Shown: positions 27,163 to 38,056, numbered from the stretch's first letter. The stretch is 64,000 nt of DNA from Collimonas sp. OK242 (GCF_900107095.1 NZ_FNOR01000007.1:186001-250000); one strand, 5' to 3'. A program made the numbers and translations. Notes: a model not told the origin generated them from the sequence alone.

Positions 27163-28893
27163 ATGCGAACCCCGAAAAAACTCACCTTGGCGGCACTGCT
27201 ATCTTTGCTCGCCTGTGCAACGACGTTTAGTCATGCCGAAGAGACGGACGCTGGGAAACAGCCGGCTAAACCAGCCAAACATGTACTGCTTATTTCAGTC
27301 GATGGCATGCACCAGGCCGATCTTGACTGGTTCGTTAGCGCGTATCCGCACTCCACCATCGCGCGCATGGTGCGTGAAGGCGTCAACTACACCAACGCCA
27401 GAACTCCTTTTCCTTCTGATTCATTTCCAGGCATGGTCGGCCAAGTCACTGGCGGCAATCCAAAAACCACGGGCATTTATTACGATGACGCCTACAGCCG
27501 AGGGCTGCTGCCTGCGGGAACGACCGGCTGTGCAGGAGCGCAACCGGGAGCGGAAGTTTACTATGCGGAAGTTGACGCAAAGGACATGAACCGCCTGGAC
27601 AGCGGCCAACAGATTCCCGGCTTATATACCGACCTTACAAAAATTTCTCAGTTGACCGGCCATGCACAAGATTTGATAGATCCCAAAACATTGCCGGTAG
27701 ATCCAAAAACATGTTCGCCTGTGTATCCACACCAGTATCTTCAAGTGAATACGATTTTTGAGGTGGCGCAGCAGCATCATTTACGTACAGCGTGGTCGGA
27801 CAAGCACGCAGCGTATGAAATTCTCAACGGCCCATCCGGCAAGGGAATCGACGACTTGTTCGCACCTGAAATCAACAGTTCGGTTACCGATCCATCGGCA
27901 CCTGCGGGTGCCGGCGCCGACTGGACTAAAGACAACGTTAACACGCAAAAATATGATGCCTTCAAAGTAAAGGCTGTCGTGAACTGGATCAAGGGTTTCG
28001 ATCATGCCGGCAATAACGCATTGGGCACGCCAGCTATTTTCGGCATGAACTTCCAGTCTGTCTCCACCGCGCAGAAACTCAACAAATCAGGCTACTACAC
28101 AGATCCGAAAGACCCCAACACCATCATGACCAACGGCTTGGGCGGCTACACCTTGAATGGCGCGGTGCCAGGACCGGTATTGCAAAGCGCATTGACTTTT
28201 GTGGATGAGCAACTCAAGACCATGGTCGGCGCGCTTGATCTCAAAAACACGGTGGTGATTCTCTCCGCAAAGCATGGCCAGTCGCCACAAAACCGCACGG
28301 CACTGACGATAATCAACGATGGCGACATGATTGACGCATTGAACTGCGCATGGGAAAACAATAGTGCAAGCTGCAAGGATCCCGCCCAGACCCATCTGGT
28401 GGCCCATGCAATCGACGACGACGGCATTCTGATGTGGCTCACCGACCGCTCGACCAAAGCAACGCGCTTTGCGAAGAAATTTCTGCTTGCTTATTCGGGA
28501 ACCGGCATCGGCTCGGATGCTTTGGGTAGCGCCGTCTCCAAGCCATTCACGCAAGCCGGCGTCACCAAAATCTATGCGGGTGAAGAGGCCGAAGATTTGT
28601 TCGGTACCAAGCGCGGCGATGAGCGCGTTCCCGATGTAGTCGGTATCGCCCAACAAGGAGTCGTCTGGGCCGGCGGCAAGCTGTCCAAGATTGCCGAACA
28701 CGGCGGCAATGCACGGCAGGATAGACATGTGCCTATCGTGGTATGGGGCGCCGGTATCGCACACCAATCAAATGACGATCATGTCGAGACTACGCAGATT
28801 GCGCCGACAATTCTCTCCTTGCTGGCGCTCGATCCGAGGGAGTTGCGGGCGGTGCAGATTGAGCATACCAAGGCTTTGCCGGATTTGCATTAA
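27163..28893 (+). CDS. Secreted alkaline-phosphatase-superfamily phosphodiesterase
   Basis: This is a 576-residue protein of the type I phosphodiesterase/nucleotide pyrophosphatase family. The start at 27163 has AGGA in front and opens with a signal peptide (LTLAALLSLLACATTFSHAEE). The first metal-binding segment is HVLLISVDGMHQADLDWF. The predicted nucleophile region TPFPSDSFPGMVGQVTGGNP has Ser where many members have Thr. Later segments VVILSAKHGQSPQNR and AEHGGNARQDRHVPIVVWG hold the His/Asp metal ligands. It probably hydrolyses phosphodiesters or nucleotides in the periplasm or outside the cell. It is monocistronic with its own terminator. Confidence 0.87.
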   Translation: MRTPKKLTLAALLSLLACATTFSHAEETDAGKQPAKPAKHVLLISVDGMHQADLDWFVSAYPHSTIARMVREGVNYTNARTPFPSDSFPGMVGQVTGGNPKTTGIYYDDAYSRGLLPAGTTGCAGAQPGAEVYYAEVDAKDMNRLDSGQQIPGLYTDLTKISQLTGHAQDLIDPKTLPVDPKTCSPVYPHQYLQVNTIFEVAQQHHLRTAWSDKHAAYEILNGPSGKGIDDLFAPEINSSVTDPSAPAGAGADWTKDNVNTQKYDAFKVKAVVNWIKGFDHAGNNALGTPAIFGMNFQSVSTAQKLNKSGYYTDPKDPNTIMTNGLGGYTLNGAVPGPVLQSALTFVDEQLKTMVGALDLKNTVVILSAKHGQSPQNRTALTIINDGDMIDALNCAWENNSASCKDPAQTHLVAHAIDDDGILMWLTDRSTKATRFAKKFLLAYSGTGIGSDALGSAVSKPFTQAGVTKIYAGEEAEDLFGTKRGDERVPDVVGIAQQGVVWAGGKLSKIAEHGGNARQDRHVPIVVWGAGIAHQSNDDHVETTQIAPTILSLLALDPRELRAVQIEHTKALPDLH

Positions 28894-28906
28894 CCGGTAC
28901 TTCGAT

Positions 28907-28934
28907 AGCTTGGGCTGAAAAGCCCAAGCTTTAA
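28907..28934 (+). terminator. Intrinsic terminator after the phosphodiesterase
   Basis: AGCTTGGGCT and AGCCCAAGCT form a 10-bp stem around a GAAA tetraloop, followed by TTTAATC. It ends 28 bases before the convergent LacI-family gene. Confidence 0.75.
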
Positions 28935-28961
28935 TCTCGGGCTTGCGAGCCTGGCGTCAAT

Positions 28962-29996
28962 TCAGGTACTGCTCCGTATCGCCAACCGGAAACCGAGATC
29001 GACGCAGGTTGTTTCCAGCGCCTCGCGCCTGAGGATTTTAATCAGCAGCTGGGCGGCGGTAAAACCGATGTCGTAACGCGGCGTGACGATCGTGGTGATA
29101 CCGGGATTGGCGTAGGCCGACCACGGCAAATCGTTGAAGCCGGCAATCGCCATCTGGCCGGGAACCGAGAGGCCGCGCCGCTGGCACTCAAACAAGACGC
29201 CAAGCGCCAGATCGTCGTTGCAGCAGAATACCGCATCGCAGGAGGGTGTTTGCTGCAACATCTGGCCCAGCATCCTGGTGCCGAGCTCCACCGTCGACGG
29301 CGCCGGCGTCAGCACTTCGATGTCAGCCGCTATGCCGGCTTCGGACAGCGCCTTGCGAAAGCCGTGCCGGCGTTTCATCATGCGCGGATCGAGCTGGGCG
29401 CCGAGGAAGCCGGGTTGGCGGTAGCCGCGCTCGATCAAATGGCGGGCGATGCTGTAGCCCGCATCTTCATGCGAAAAACCGACCGTGACATCGCTGCAGT
29501 CGGGATTCAGGTCGAACATGCGCACCGCAGGCACATTGTGCGCCGCCAGCTGGTCGCGCAGCTCATCCTGCTGTTCTATGCCGCTCAGCAAAAAGCCGTC
29601 CGGCGCGTGCGCCAGGTACGTGCTGATCAGCTGGCTTTCCTTGTCCGGCGAGTAGCTGCTTTCACCGATCAGGAATTTGTAGCCGTGCTGATTCAGGCTG
29701 TCGCGGATTCCGGTCAGGGTTTCCACGAATACCGAGTTGCTGAGCGACGGCACAATCACGCCGATCACCTGCGATTTGGCCGAGGCCAGCGTGCTGGCAG
29801 CCTGATTCGGCACATAGCCGAGTTGTTTGATCGCCGCCGCAATCCGTTCGCGCGCTTCCAGCTGCACCAGCGCTGGTGTTTTCAGTGCGCGCGATACCGT
29901 CATTGGGCTGACACGGGCTAGCCGGGCGACGTCGACGATAGTTACCCTGCCGCTGGCGCGGCTATGGCGTTGTTGCTTGAGTTCCGGGCTGCTCAT
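28962..29996 (-). CDS. gntR: LacI-family regulator, probable gluconate repressor
   Basis: This 344-residue protein has the LacI helix-turn-helix VTIVDVARLARVSPMTVSRALK near 18-39 and the hinge AASTLASAKSQVIGVIVPSLSN. A periplasmic-binding-like effector domain ends with AIRSST. It is divergent from the gluconokinase gene across 419 bases. That pairing and the sequence style match GntR-type repressors of gluconate genes. The ligand is inferred to be gluconate or 6-phosphogluconate. Confidence 0.88.
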   Translation of the reverse strand: MSSPELKQQRHSRASGRVTIVDVARLARVSPMTVSRALKTPALVQLEARERIAAAIKQLGYVPNQAASTLASAKSQVIGVIVPSLSNSVFVETLTGIRDSLNQHGYKFLIGESSYSPDKESQLISTYLAHAPDGFLLSGIEQQDELRDQLAAHNVPAVRMFDLNPDCSDVTVGFSHEDAGYSIARHLIERGYRQPGFLGAQLDPRMMKRRHGFRKALSEAGIAADIEVLTPAPSTVELGTRMLGQMLQQTPSCDAVFCCNDDLALGVLFECQRRGLSVPGQMAIAGFNDLPWSAYANPGITTIVTPRYDIGFTAAQLLIKILRREALETTCVDLGFRLAIRSST

Positions 29997-30121
29997 GGTT
30001 GCAATGGCATTCTCATGGTCTCGTTGTACGGTGTACTTTGTCTTTAACTGGCTGCTGTTTGTTGTACGTATTATCCGGTCAAGCCGCAGATATGTGTACG
30101 CGGCAACGGAATCTTGTTCAT

Positions 30122-30138
30122 TTGGCTAGCGCAGCCAA
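30122..30138. promoter_or_regulatory. Candidate GntR operator
   Basis: TTGGCTAGCGCAGCCAA is an inverted repeat (TTGGCT/AGCCAA) around AGCGC in the gntR-gntK gap. A second CTAGCGC occurs at 30190-30196. LacI-family operators are palindromes of this size. The rest of the 419-base gap (29997-30415) holds TGTACG repeats near 30024, 30062 and 30095 but no gene. Confidence 0.45.
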
Positions 30139-30415
30139 TGTTACACGCAAGCTGTGGCACATTGATATGATTTCCTTAGGGTAATGATACTAGCGCGTCG
30201 CATTAGTGCATCCGGCCTTCCCGGGAGGCCTTATGTCTGCACCGGCATTGGGTGATTCATTGCAGCCCTTTATCGCTATCCGCTATCATTACGCAGCCGC
30301 TAACAAGCACTACAATGTGGCAATGCACTTGGCAGCTAGCCAAATCCGGTATAGCCGTCCGCTCCGCTCATTTCGGCCACTTGCTCCATCTATACAATTC
30401 GTCACAAGGAAGTTC

Positions 30416-31972
30416 ATGCATCACCAGCCAGAATATATGCTCGGCGTAGATATCGGCACCACCAGCACCAAGGCGGTGCTGTTCACCACCCAGGGACAGG
30501 TCGTGGCGCAGCACGCGGTGGAATATCCCTTGTTGTGCACCACGCCGGGCATGGCTGAGCAAGATCCGCTGCAGATTTACGCGGCGGTGCTTAGCGCGAT
30601 CCAGAACGCAGTCAGCAACAGCAAAGCAGCTGCCGATCAGATTGCCCTGGTGTCCTTCAGCGCCGCCATGCATAGCGTGATTGCGGTGGATCAGGACGGC
30701 GCGTTATTGAGCAACAGTATCACCTGGGCCGACAACCGCGCGGGTGAATGGTCCAACCGGATTCGCGACGAGCTGGACGGCCATGCGATCTATTTGCGTA
30801 CCGGCACGCCGATTCATCCGATGTCGCCGCTCTGCAAAATCATGTGGCTGCGGCACGATCAGCCGCAGCTGTTCGGACGCACCGCAAGGTTTGTCGGCGT
30901 AAAGGAATATGTGTTGTTTCGCCTGTTTGGCGAATGGCTGGTCGATCACTCGATCGCCTCCGCCACCGGCATGTTCAATTTGCAGCAGCTGGATTGGGAT
31001 CAGGGCGCGTTGGCGATGCTCGGCATCAGCCCGCAACAGCTTTCGCGGCTGGTGCCGACTACCCATTGCCTGAACGGCCTGGCGCCGGCCATGGCGCAGC
31101 AACTGGGATTGTCGCCGGCCACGCCGTTTGTGATCGGCGCCAACGATGGCGTGCTATCCAATCTCGGCGTCAACGCCATCGCCCCGGGCCAGGTTGCCGT
31201 CACCATCGGCACTTCGGGGGCGATGCGGACGGTGATCGACAAGCCGATGACCGATCCCTCCGGCCGTACTTTTTGTTATGCGCTGACCGCCAAACATTGG
31301 GTAGTCGGCGGCCCTACCAACAATGGCGGCAGCATCTTCCGCTGGGTGCGCGATGAGCTGGCCACCGCCGAGTCCGCCGCCGCCAGGCAAGCGGGACTCG
31401 ATCCGTATGAAGCGTTGACCAAGATTGCCGAGGCCGTGCCTGCCGGCGCCGAAGGATTGCTGTTCCATCCCTATCTGGCCGGCGAGCGCGCGCCGCTGTG
31501 GAATGCCGATGCGCGTGGATCGTATTTCGGCCTGGCGATGCACCACGGCAAACCGCATATGATCCGGGCCGCGCTGGAAGGCGTGATTTTCAGCCTGTAC
31601 AGTATTTTGCCGGCCGTCGAAGAGCTGATCGGACCGACCACGCATATGATGGCAACTGGCGGCTTCGCCCGTTCGGCCTTGTGGCGGCAAATGATGGCGG
31701 ATATTTTCGAGCGCGAAGTGGTGGTGCCGGAAAGCGTCGAATCGTCCTGTCTCGGCGCTGCCGTGCTGGGTTTGTACGCACTCGGGAAAATCGATGCGCT
31801 CGATGCAATCGGCGGCATGGTCGGCGCGACGCACCGGCACCTGCCGATTCCCGAGAACGTTGCGCTGTACCGCCGCTTGTGGCCGATCTATGCGGCGCTT
31901 CCTAAGCAGCTGGAACAGCAGTATCGGCAGTTGTCGCAGTTTCAGCGCGAGACGGCCGCGACGGTTTCTTAA
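30416..31972 (+). CDS. gntK: FGGY-family gluconokinase
   Basis: This is a 518-residue sugar kinase of the FGGY fold that phosphorylates gluconate to 6-phosphogluconate. Visible are the N-terminal phosphate loop LGVDIGTTSTKAVLFTTQG, the substrate region SFSAAMHSVIAVDQDG and SITWADNRA, FVIGANDGVLSNLG, and the ATP-site TGGFARSALWRQMMADI. It resembles the Bacillus-type GntK rather than the small P-loop GntK of enterobacteria. The ATG at 30416 has AAGGA seven bases upstream; the longer frame from 30206 is spurious. Its TAA overlaps the stop of the convergent LysR gene. Confidence 0.9.
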   Translation: MHHQPEYMLGVDIGTTSTKAVLFTTQGQVVAQHAVEYPLLCTTPGMAEQDPLQIYAAVLSAIQNAVSNSKAAADQIALVSFSAAMHSVIAVDQDGALLSNSITWADNRAGEWSNRIRDELDGHAIYLRTGTPIHPMSPLCKIMWLRHDQPQLFGRTARFVGVKEYVLFRLFGEWLVDHSIASATGMFNLQQLDWDQGALAMLGISPQQLSRLVPTTHCLNGLAPAMAQQLGLSPATPFVIGANDGVLSNLGVNAIAPGQVAVTIGTSGAMRTVIDKPMTDPSGRTFCYALTAKHWVVGGPTNNGGSIFRWVRDELATAESAAARQAGLDPYEALTKIAEAVPAGAEGLLFHPYLAGERAPLWNADARGSYFGLAMHHGKPHMIRAALEGVIFSLYSILPAVEELIGPTTHMMATGGFARSALWRQMMADIFEREVVVPESVESSCLGAAVLGLYALGKIDALDAIGGMVGATHRHLPIPENVALYRRLWPIYAALPKQLEQQYRQLSQFQRETAATVS

Positions 31973-32934
31973 TCCTCGTCTTCCGGATCGATCAGGCTGA
32001 ATTTCTCGTGCGCGGTTTCACTCAGGTGCGCGCGTAGCCATTTGTGCGCCGGATTGCGGGAGTCGCGCTCGTGCCACAGCATGTCGACATGGACCGCCGG
32101 TGTCGGGAACGGCAGTTCGCGCGCCACCAGTTCTTCGGTCATGCCGGTCGCGCCGATCAGGTGACGCGGCAAGACTGTCAGCAGATCGGAACTGGCGACC
32201 ACGCGGCCGGCCGTGAAGAATTGATTGACGGTCAGCAGGATGCGCCGCTCGCGCCCCATCGCCGCCAGGGTTTCATCGATCAAGCCATGCGCCCGGCCGG
32301 AAAAACTCACCAGCAAATGATGCGATGCGCAGTAATTGTCCAGGGTCAGCACCTGATTCGCCAGCGGGTGTTTCTTGTGCATCACGCACACATATTCGCC
32401 GGTGTAGAGCCGTTCATGATGGATCGGCGAAGCGCTGGTAGTCTGGCCGCCGGCCAGCTGGGCTGCGACGCCGGGGAAAAAGCCCACCGCCAGGTCGACA
32501 TCGCCGCGCAGCAGCATTTGGCGCGGGTCGCGGGTGGTCAGCGGCACCATGCGCAGATTCAGTTGCGGTGCGTCGCGTTCGATAGTGCGCACCAGCCCCG
32601 GCAGCCATAGCGCTGCGGTGGCGTCGGCCATGGCCATCTGGAAGGTGGTGTGGGCGCGCGAGACATCGAAAGTTTCCGGCGTGATCGCGGTTTCCAGGTC
32701 GGTCAGTGCGCGTCTTACCACCGGCCACAATTCTTCGGCGTGCTGGGTCGGCTTGACCCCGTGTGCGGTGCGGATCAGCAGCTCGTCGTTGAGCGTATCG
32801 CGCAATCGTTTCAAGGCATTCGACACTGCCGGCTGGGTCATTGCCAGGCGGCTGGCGGCGCGCGTCAGGTTTTGCTCGGTCATGACGGCATCGAAGACAC
32901 GCAGCAGATTTAAATCAAGCGTTAAAAAGCTCAT
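31969..32934 (-). CDS. LysR-family transcriptional regulator
   Basis: This 321-residue regulator has the N-terminal winged helix DLNLLRVFDAVMTEQNLTRAASRLAMTQPAVSNALKRLR and an effector domain starting at about residue 95 (HTTFQMAMADATAALWLPGLVR). The sequence resembles the NodD/NahR-like branch of the family. It ends with an acidic DPEDED tail. It is convergent with gntK, and the two stop codons interlock in TTAA (31969-31972). No divergent target gene lies next to its start. Confidence 0.9.
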   Translation of the reverse strand: MSFLTLDLNLLRVFDAVMTEQNLTRAASRLAMTQPAVSNALKRLRDTLNDELLIRTAHGVKPTQHAEELWPVVRRALTDLETAITPETFDVSRAHTTFQMAMADATAALWLPGLVRTIERDAPQLNLRMVPLTTRDPRQMLLRGDVDLAVGFFPGVAAQLAGGQTTSASPIHHERLYTGEYVCVMHKKHPLANQVLTLDNYCASHHLLVSFSGRAHGLIDETLAAMGRERRILLTVNQFFTAGRVVASSDLLTVLPRHLIGATGMTEELVARELPFPTPAVHVDMLWHERDSRNPAHKWLRAHLSETAHEKFSLIDPEDED

Positions 32935-33358
32935 GGTCGGATCTATCGTTAATTATTTTGGACTGGATTTGTACGGAAAACGCTGTTGAAAATTTTGGCT
33001 TGGATGCAATATTCACAGATTTTATAACTGTTATATGAAAGCGCAATGACAGATTTCAAGTGCCGTGAAAATATTGCACAACAACATAAACTCAACATGA
33101 AGCGGCTATCAGCTGAGATTATGTCTGATAACTGTAATAATTACTTGCAAGAAACTAATCGAAGCCAAAATAATGTGATCTCGCCCCGTCAGGCTTTATG
33201 TTACAGGTATTGCCTAATTGATGTGCACTGCGGATTTTTCGACAGATACCGAACATTATTCGTTGAACACATAACTGATATCCAAAATCAGAATTGGATA
33301 GCTCGCCAAGTAGTGAATATACTGCAATGCAACATCATCATCATTGAAAAGTAGTCGT
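32935..33358. other. AT-rich gap without a recognised gene
   Basis: These 424 bases are clearly more AT-rich than the flanks. A frame of 102 codons opens at 33046, with GAAAG in front, but its product (rich in Asn, Ile and Cys) resembles nothing recognised and the base use is unlike the neighbouring genes. It is not called as a gene. The region must hold the promoters of the LysR gene and of the small-protein pair. Confidence 0.6.
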
Positions 33359-33676
33359 ATGTCTTTATTCGCTCTTGCCCTGCCTGCTGAAACAGCTTTG
33401 TTCAACGCATCGGCGCTGCTCGCCGCCGCTGCCGCCGCAGTGCGGCCATTGCTGGGCCTGGGAGCGCTGGCGACTTTGATGGTGTATTTCAAACCGCTTT
33501 GGATGGGGGTCTTGCGCGCCGCATTGATGTTGGTCAAGCCGCGCAAATCGCTGGACCAGCGGATTGCCCGCAGCAAGTTCAACGGGCAGCAATTAGTGCG
33601 CCGCATGGCAAACGACCAGGCACTCAGCCAGCCAAGCCTGGCAGCTGAACTGCGATTGCTGGCCGGTCGCGATTAA
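33359..33676 (+). CDS. Hypothetical small membrane-associated protein
   Basis: A 105-residue frame begins at MSLFALALPAETALF. It shows an alanine-rich hydrophobic region (ASALLAAAAAAVRPLLGLGALATLMVYF, residues about 18-45) that could span the membrane, then a basic cytoplasmic-type half with RIARSKFNGQQLVRRMAND. No family is recognised. Codon use fits the GC-rich genome. It is followed 15 bases later by a 37-residue gene with a strong ribosome site, so the two likely form an operon ending at the terminator at 33865. Confidence 0.65.
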   Translation: MSLFALALPAETALFNASALLAAAAAAVRPLLGLGALATLMVYFKPLWMGVLRAALMLVKPRKSLDQRIARSKFNGQQLVRRMANDQALSQPSLAAELRLLAGRD

Positions 33677-33691
33677 CCACAAGGAGTTGTT

Positions 33692-33805
33692 ATGCACCAA
33701 TACATCTATTATGACGAAGACGGCTTCCCTACTTTCGCCGTGCTGAAATGGCTGCGTGCCGCTGCAACTCGGGTTGCGGCCTGGATGGGTCTGAACGGCC
33801 TGTAA
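33692..33805 (+). CDS. 37-residue hypothetical protein
   Basis: AAGGAGTTGTT places a consensus ribosome site at ideal distance before the ATG at 33692. The product starts MHQYIYYDEDGFPTFAVLKW and ends in an amphipathic helix RAAATRVAAWMGLNGL. It follows the 105-residue gene by 15 bases and precedes a strong terminator, which supports a real two-gene operon. No function is recognised; a small membrane-binding peptide is one possibility. Confidence 0.65.
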   Translation: MHQYIYYDEDGFPTFAVLKWLRAAATRVAAWMGLNGL

Positions 33806-33864
33806 CAAGCCATCTTCACTATTGAATTTCTGACGTCTCCTCTTTCCTGCGATGGAAGGATTCA

Positions 33865-33897
33865 CCCTGCCGGCTAACCGTCGGCAGGGGTTTTTTT
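33865..33897 (+). terminator. Intrinsic terminator of the small-protein operon
   Basis: An 8-bp stem, CCCTGCCG/CGGCAGGG, with a 9-base loop is followed by GTTTTTTT on the plus strand. Confidence 0.93.
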
Positions 33898-33914
33898 GAC
33901 TGCAGAGCCGCATA

Positions 33915-33950
33915 AAAAACGCCCGCCAGCTTGCGCTGCGGGCGTTTTTA
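33915..33950. terminator. Bidirectional terminator between the small-protein operon and pckG
   Basis: AAAAACGCCCGC and GCGGGCGTTTTT pair around an 11-base loop, with T-runs on both strands. It serves pckG on the minus strand and backs up the preceding terminator on the plus strand. Confidence 0.92.
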
Positions 33951-34004
33951 TTTGTTGCTTGATAACGCTGGTAACCGGATTAGCTACCAGCCTTATTTGC
34001 GGCT

Positions 34005-35891
<1,887 letters not shown>

Positions 35892-36280
35892 GAAAAACTA
35901 CCTCCAATACCAATAAAGAAATCTTTTTCTTGCCAGCTGCCTGTGGTCGGCTGGCTTGCCATGTCGGCTGGCTGAATTCGGGTGCGCTTGTCGCTGGCTA
36001 TCTGACTGGTTAGCGTTATCATTTGCCGGTCGATAAACATCGCGCTGGTTTTACTGCAGGCCTTGCTGTGATGCAGGCCGCACACCATTGAGCGATGTTG
36101 TCCGCTTTATCCGGGAAGTAGCCGTCATCCTGGAAAAAGTGGGCCGATTGTACACCCGATTTGTAGTGAAAATGCCCAACTATTGTAGTAAGGTATTTCT
36201 CGTTTTCCGGATGCTGTTGCTTTATTACGTGACAGCCGGTTTTCTTTGTTTTTATGCAATTTAAATATCAAAAGACCCCT
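35892..36280. other. Divergent promoter region, no gene seen
   Basis: This 389-base gap separates pckG and the divergent hydroxyacid dehydrogenase. Only shadow frames are present. Direct partial repeats of GGCTGGCT around 35949-35970 and a TA-rich stretch near 36150-36260 are visible; the promoters of both genes should lie here. Confidence 0.6.
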
Positions 36281-37270
36281 ATGAAAATTGCCGTACTGGA
36301 TGATTATCAAGACTGTGTCCGCAGTCTCGACTGTTTCAAGATGTTGGAGGGCCACGAGGTCAAAGTGTTCAACAATTCTGCGCGCGGCGCAGGTCAATTG
36401 GCAATCCGCCTGGCCGCTTTCGACGCGCTGGTACTGATACGCGAGCGCAGCAGTTTTTCCAAAGCCTTGCTGCAAAAATTGCCCAAGCTGAAATTGATAT
36501 CGCAGACCGGAAAAGTCAGCGGCCATATCGATGTCGAGGCAGCCACGGAATGCGGCATCGCCATCGTCGAAGGCGTCGGCGATCCGACCGCACCTGCCGA
36601 GCTGACCTGGGCCCTGATCATGGCGGCCAGCCGCCGTATTCCGCGTTATGTCAGCAATCTGCAGCAGGGGCAATGGCAATCGGTCTCGGCGACGCCGCAC
36701 AACAATGTGCTGGGTACCGTGCTCAAGGGGCGGACGCTGGCGATCTGGAGCTATGGAAAAATCGGCCGCATGATTGCGGGGTACGGCAAGGCGTTCGGCA
36801 TGCGCGTGCTGGTCTGGGGCCGCGACGCGAGCCGTGCCGCGGCGTTAAAGGATGGCTATCATGCTGCCGAGTCGAAACAACAGTTCTTTGCTGAAGCCGA
36901 TGTTTTGACGCTGCATCTGCGCTTGAATGACGCTACCCGCGGCATCGTCGAGGCGGCCGATCTGGCTTTGATGAAAGCCAGCGCCATTTTCGTCAACACC
37001 AGCCGCGCCGAGCTGGTTGCCGACGGTGCGCTGCTGCCGGCCTTGCAACAAGGCCGGCCCGGTTATGCCGCGCTGGATGTGTACGAAACCGAGCCGTTGC
37101 CGCCGGACTCGCCGCTGCTGCGGATGGAGAATGTGTTGGCTTCTCCGCATCTGGGCTATGTCGAAAAAGATAGCTACGAGCTGTACTTCCGCGCCGCATT
37201 CCAGAACGTTTTGGAATTCGCCAACGGCACGCCGAAGAATGTCCTGAATCCGGACGCGTTGCTGCCGTAG
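36281..37270 (+). CDS. D-2-hydroxyacid dehydrogenase family protein
   Basis: This 329-residue NAD(P)-dependent dehydrogenase belongs to the phosphoglycerate-dehydrogenase-like family. The catalytic arginine lies in VNTSRAELV, the glutamate in DVYETEPLP and the histidine in ASPHLGYVEKDSYELYF. The nucleotide loop reads WSYGKIGRMIAGYG, so the first glycine of the usual G-x-G-x-x-G is serine (codon AGC, one base from GGC). The ATG at 36281 fits the family start MKIAVLDDYQD. The substrate is unknown; 2-ketogluconate or glyoxylate reduction would fit the gluconate genes nearby but is speculative. Confidence 0.88.
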   Translation: MKIAVLDDYQDCVRSLDCFKMLEGHEVKVFNNSARGAGQLAIRLAAFDALVLIRERSSFSKALLQKLPKLKLISQTGKVSGHIDVEAATECGIAIVEGVGDPTAPAELTWALIMAASRRIPRYVSNLQQGQWQSVSATPHNNVLGTVLKGRTLAIWSYGKIGRMIAGYGKAFGMRVLVWGRDASRAAALKDGYHAAESKQQFFAEADVLTLHLRLNDATRGIVEAADLALMKASAIFVNTSRAELVADGALLPALQQGRPGYAALDVYETEPLPPDSPLLRMENVLASPHLGYVEKDSYELYFRAAFQNVLEFANGTPKNVLNPDALLP

Positions 37271-37303
37271 GGTGGGCATGTAATGCCCACGCGGAGAAGG
37301 CAA

Positions 37304-38056
37304 TCAGTCGTCGCCGGCGCCGCTGGGCAGAATCAATTTGTTGAGCCGGGCTGCCGGCGCGGCTAGCGTTGTGTCATGCCACATGTTGTTCCAGCCCGGC
37401 GGCCACGGCAATGGCGGGCCGCTATATTCAGGCACGTTGTTGCGCAAGGGGATCACCGGCAAGTTGTGCGGCATGGCGCCCTCGCTCCAGCCCAGGCTGA
37501 AGGCATAATCCGGCAGCAAGGCATCGCACACCTTGGCAAACCAGATGCTATGGTCTTCATCGTTTCCCAAGGCTTGCGCCAGGCCGTGCGGATCGAACTG
37601 CGCCAGCGCGCTCGCCAGTTCCGGTATCGAAGCGCCGGGCTGGTCGCCCCAGCCCAGGATAGGATTGAAATTGTAATCGGCGCCAGACCCGTACCAGCCT
37701 TCGCGCCGGGGCCTTTCCATCCAGCTGCGGCGTCCGCAAAACAGATGCCAGCGCCAGTGCAAGCCGGACGGTTTGGGCCAGCTGTACAGATACAGCCGCT
37801 GATAGCCGGCGCGATGCAATTCGCGCACCAGCGCCATCAGGCGCGCATGCGGCATGCGGTCTGGCGGTGCGCGACGGAACAGGATGGGTTCGCCATCCGC
37901 ATGCTGCACTTCGTCGGAAGACAGATTCAAATCCAGCGTCCGCTTCTCACTGCCGAAACGCGCAGCTATCCAGCCGGTCAGCAGGTTAACCGAGGTGATT
38001 ACGCCGTAGCCGCGAAAGCGATGGAAAATAACGGTGCCGGGAGCGATCGGTTTCAT
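37304..38056 (-). CDS. Hypothetical protein
   Basis: A 250-residue soluble protein that is not recognised. The first 45 residues (GTVIFHRFRGYGVITSVNLLTGWIAARFGSEKRTLDL) look like a small beta-barrel of the CarD/Tudor-like type. The remainder is rich in Trp, Pro and Arg (YSWPKPSGLHWRWHLFCGRRSWM and LPWPPGWNNMWHDTT). No signal peptide or membrane segment is seen. Coding character is supported by the GC-rich third positions and by compact spacing, 33 bases from the convergent hydroxyacid dehydrogenase. Confidence 0.75.
   Translation of the reverse strand: MKPIAPGTVIFHRFRGYGVITSVNLLTGWIAARFGSEKRTLDLNLSSDEVQHADGEPILFRRAPPDRMPHARLMALVRELHRAGYQRLYLYSWPKPSGLHWRWHLFCGRRSWMERPRREGWYGSGADYNFNPILGWGDQPGASIPELASALAQFDPHGLAQALGNDEDHSIWFAKVCDALLPDYAFSLGWSEGAMPHNLPVIPLRNNVPEYSGPPLPWPPGWNNMWHDTTLAAPAARLNKLILPSGAGDD

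Noticed and set aside
30206-30415. N-terminal extension of gntK by 70 residues
   Set aside because: The upstream part has no similarity to the kinase fold and the consensus AAGGA site precedes the ATG at 30416.
33046-33354. 102-codon frame in the AT-rich gap before the small-protein operon
   Set aside because: Composition unlike neighbouring genes, no recognisable motif, only a weak ribosome site; treated as intergenic.
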